64,000 nucleotides of DNA from NCBI RefSeq assembly GCF_000741575.1, contig NZ_JGYV01000007.1, forward strand, positions 1 to 64,000, given 5' to 3'. The DNA comes from Bifidobacterium cuniculi (GTDB taxonomy: Bacteria > Actinomycetota > Actinomycetes > Actinomycetales > Bifidobacteriaceae). Numbering within the stretch: position 1 is the first letter of the stretch; each line of letters starts with the position of its first letter. A model generated the notes under the pieces. That model searched no databases. It saw nothing but the letters and a program-made list of their open reading frames with translations, and was not told where the DNA came from. Below, one piece after another: positions 62,178 to 64,000 of the stretch. Both the position numbers and the translations under genes were made by a program.

Positions 62178-62356
62178 GAAAGAGGGGAGAGCGGCGTCTT
62201 CGCCACTGAGGTCTCACATTGCGGACCGATACCGCTGAGGGCGGAATAGTTCCTTTTCGGTCGTACTATTCTCTCCGTGGCCGGCCTTCACCAAAAGCAT
62301 ACAAGCGCCTGCAACACCATCCCCATGCGCACACATCATGAGAGGAAGGACGCATC

Positions 62357-63958
62357 GTGCAGGTATTCAGAACCAAATCGGTAGAACAAACCATTGCGGA
62401 AACCAACGAGGGAGGCCGATCCCTCAAGCGCACCCTGGGCTGGTGGGACCTGGCGGTCATGGGCGTGGCCGTGGCCGTGGGCGCCGGCATCTTCTCCGTG
62501 GGCGCCGAGGCAGCCGCGTTCCACGCAGGCCCGGCAGTCATCCTCAGCTTCATCATCGCCGGCGTCGTATGCGCGGCGGCCGTCATGTGCTACGCGGAAT
62601 TCGCGTCCATCATGCCCGTGGCCGGCTCCGCCTACACCTTCACCTACGCCACCATCGGCGAGATCATGGCATGGGTCATCGGCTGGGACCTCATCCTCGA
62701 GATGCTCATGGCCGGCTCCGTCATCTCCAAGTACTGGGGCGTCTACCTCAACGACTTCATGCGTCTCATGGGCCTGGACTGGAACACCAACCTCATGATC
62801 GGCTCGTTCCACCTCGACATTGCGCCCATCATCATCGTCGGCTTCTTCACCGTCCTGCTCGTGCTGGGCACCAAGATCGGCGCGCGCGTCGACGGCGCCA
62901 TGACCATCCTCAAGATCGGCATCGTCCTCTTCGTCGTCATCGTCGGCTTCTTCTACGTGAAGTCCGCCAATTACACGCCCTTCGTGCCGCCCAGCGAACC
63001 CGCCGCAGACGTCTCCGCAGCCGCCGGCGGCGCCATGGAACAGCCGCTGTGGCAATGGATGACCCACCAGGCGCAGACCGTATACGGCTGGAACGGTGTC
63101 CTCTCCGGCGCCGCACTCGTCTTCTTCGCCTTCATCGGCTTCGACGTCGTCGCCACCGCCAGCGAGGAGACGAAGAACCCCAAGAAGAACGTGCCGCTCG
63201 GCATCGGCGTCGGCATGCTCCTCGTCGTCGTCATGTACGTGCTCGTGGCCATCGTCACCACCGGCATGGTCTCCTACAAGCAGCTCGCCAGCGTCGACAG
63301 CCCCTCGCTGGCCACCGCCTTCGAACTCGTCGGCGCCGACTGGGCGGCCAAGATCATCAGCTTCGCCATCGTGCTCGGCCTGGCCACCGTCGTCATGGTG
63401 CTCCTGCTCGGACTGGCGCGCGTCGTGTTCGCCATGAGCCGCGACGGCCTGCTGCCGCGCGGCCTGTCCAGGACAGGCAAGCACGGCACCCCCGCCAAGC
63501 TGCAGATCGGACTGGGCATCGTCGTCGCCCTCGTCGCCGCCTGCTTCGACGTGAGCATCCTGAGCGACATGGTCAACATCGGCACCCTCTCCGCCTTCAC
63601 CCTCGTGGCCCTCGCCATCCCGATCATGCGCAAGAAGCGCCCCGACCTGCCGCGCTCCTTCAAGATCCCCGGCAACCCGTGGGTGCCGATCATCGTGGCC
63701 CTCGCCAACCTGTGGCTCATGCTCAACCTGAGCGTGCTCACCTGGCTGCGCTTCGTCGTGTGGCTGTGCGTCGGCTTCGTCGTCTACTTCTCCTACAGCT
63801 ACAAGCACGCCCTGCTCGGCACCGGCGAACTCGACGCCGAACTCGAACGCTTCGACCGCGACATGCGCGAACGGCAGGTGGCGGCCACCGCCGCGCAGAC
63901 CGCCGCAGCGCGCGCCGCAGACGGCGACAAGGCAGAGGCGGTGTCCCCGGCCGACTGA
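62357..63958 (+). CDS. APC-family amino acid permease (YfnA/CAT type)
   Basis: A 533-residue cytoplasmic-membrane transporter with about twelve helices. The opening LKRTLGWWDLAVMGVAVAVG and the helix-1 glycines (GAGIFSVGAEAA) are typical of the cationic amino acid transporter branch. AALVFFAFIGFDVVATASEE with TKNP after it is the usual helix-6 region. The substrate is not certain, and basic or branched amino acids are usual for the branch. GTG 62357 follows AGAGGAAGGA. A -10-like TACTAT is at 62264. The C-terminal tail is Ala-rich and soluble. It is the last gene: bases 63959-64000 show nothing. Confidence 0.9.
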   Translation: MQVFRTKSVEQTIAETNEGGRSLKRTLGWWDLAVMGVAVAVGAGIFSVGAEAAAFHAGPAVILSFIIAGVVCAAAVMCYAEFASIMPVAGSAYTFTYATIGEIMAWVIGWDLILEMLMAGSVISKYWGVYLNDFMRLMGLDWNTNLMIGSFHLDIAPIIIVGFFTVLLVLGTKIGARVDGAMTILKIGIVLFVVIVGFFYVKSANYTPFVPPSEPAADVSAAAGGAMEQPLWQWMTHQAQTVYGWNGVLSGAALVFFAFIGFDVVATASEETKNPKKNVPLGIGVGMLLVVVMYVLVAIVTTGMVSYKQLASVDSPSLATAFELVGADWAAKIISFAIVLGLATVVMVLLLGLARVVFAMSRDGLLPRGLSRTGKHGTPAKLQIGLGIVVALVAACFDVSILSDMVNIGTLSAFTLVALAIPIMRKKRPDLPRSFKIPGNPWVPIIVALANLWLMLNLSVLTWLRFVVWLCVGFVVYFSYSYKHALLGTGELDAELERFDRDMRERQVAATAAQTAAARAADGDKAEAVSPAD

Positions 63959-64000
63959 CGGCACACCGCACCGTAGACGCCCCGGACCGCACCGGCGGAC

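Overview
The window looks like the chromosome of a high-GC actinobacterium of the Bifidobacteriaceae, most likely Bifidobacterium. The reasons are a single-polypeptide type I fatty acid synthase beside an acyl-CoA carboxylase pair, a lone groES behind a CIRCE operator, DivIVA and SepX/GLPR-type division proteins, many leaderless genes with TANNNT -10 boxes, and consistently GC-rich third codon positions. I see no prophage, transposase, CRISPR array or rRNA. Nothing stands out as foreign DNA except the palindromic repeats.

Layout. 1-19050 is a fatty-acid and biotin island: a FasR-like PucR regulator, a convergent polytopic membrane protein, birA, a divergent bioY, accC (biotin carboxylase plus biotin carrier), accD, the giant fas gene, a PH-domain protein and acpS. 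birA and bioY supply biotin to the carboxylase, accCD make malonyl-CoA, Fas uses it, and AcpS loads the Fas carrier domain. 19400-25000 holds tRNA-Gly, a five-helix membrane protein, an L-2-hydroxyacid dehydrogenase, rpsO and pnp. 25100-36750 holds lemA, a DUF2207 protein, an aldo/keto reductase, a U32 peptidase, a YfiH-type protein, ispD, pcp, a DivIVA-like coiled-coil protein and pepC. 37000-48850 holds two DAHP synthases flanking an OatA-like acyltransferase, a nucleosidase, pstSCAB, a purine permease and a metal-binding lipoprotein. 49200-55850 holds the L10 leader, rplJ, rplL and an overlapping trio: an FHA protein, a 1211-residue helicase/nuclease relative and a 67-residue protein. 55900-64000 holds a SAF protein, an FmdB zinc ribbon, 5-formyl-THF cyclo-ligase, rimJ, a SepX/GLPR homologue, groES, three tRNAs, rpmG, murB and an amino-acid permease.

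Three things stand out. (1) At least ten intergenic regions carry large palindromes. Most have perfect 48-61 bp arms, and most arms hold a smaller inverted repeat or a repeated motif. One family (A, five copies) keeps fixed flanks AGAAAT and AATCTAGG while its internal 5-bp stem changes on both sides (TGTTC/GAACA becomes CTTAC/GTAAG), which is covariation for a folded structure. (2) The 1211-residue helicase-like protein has lost its Walker A, Walker B and nuclease residues, yet stays full length and is translationally coupled to an FHA protein: a candidate undescribed signalling or scaffold system. (3) fas carries an apparent extra base near 17353 that cuts off the ketosynthase histidines. 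It is either a sequencing error or a real lesion in a gene expected to be essential.

All family assignments come from motif recognition by eye. No database search was run.
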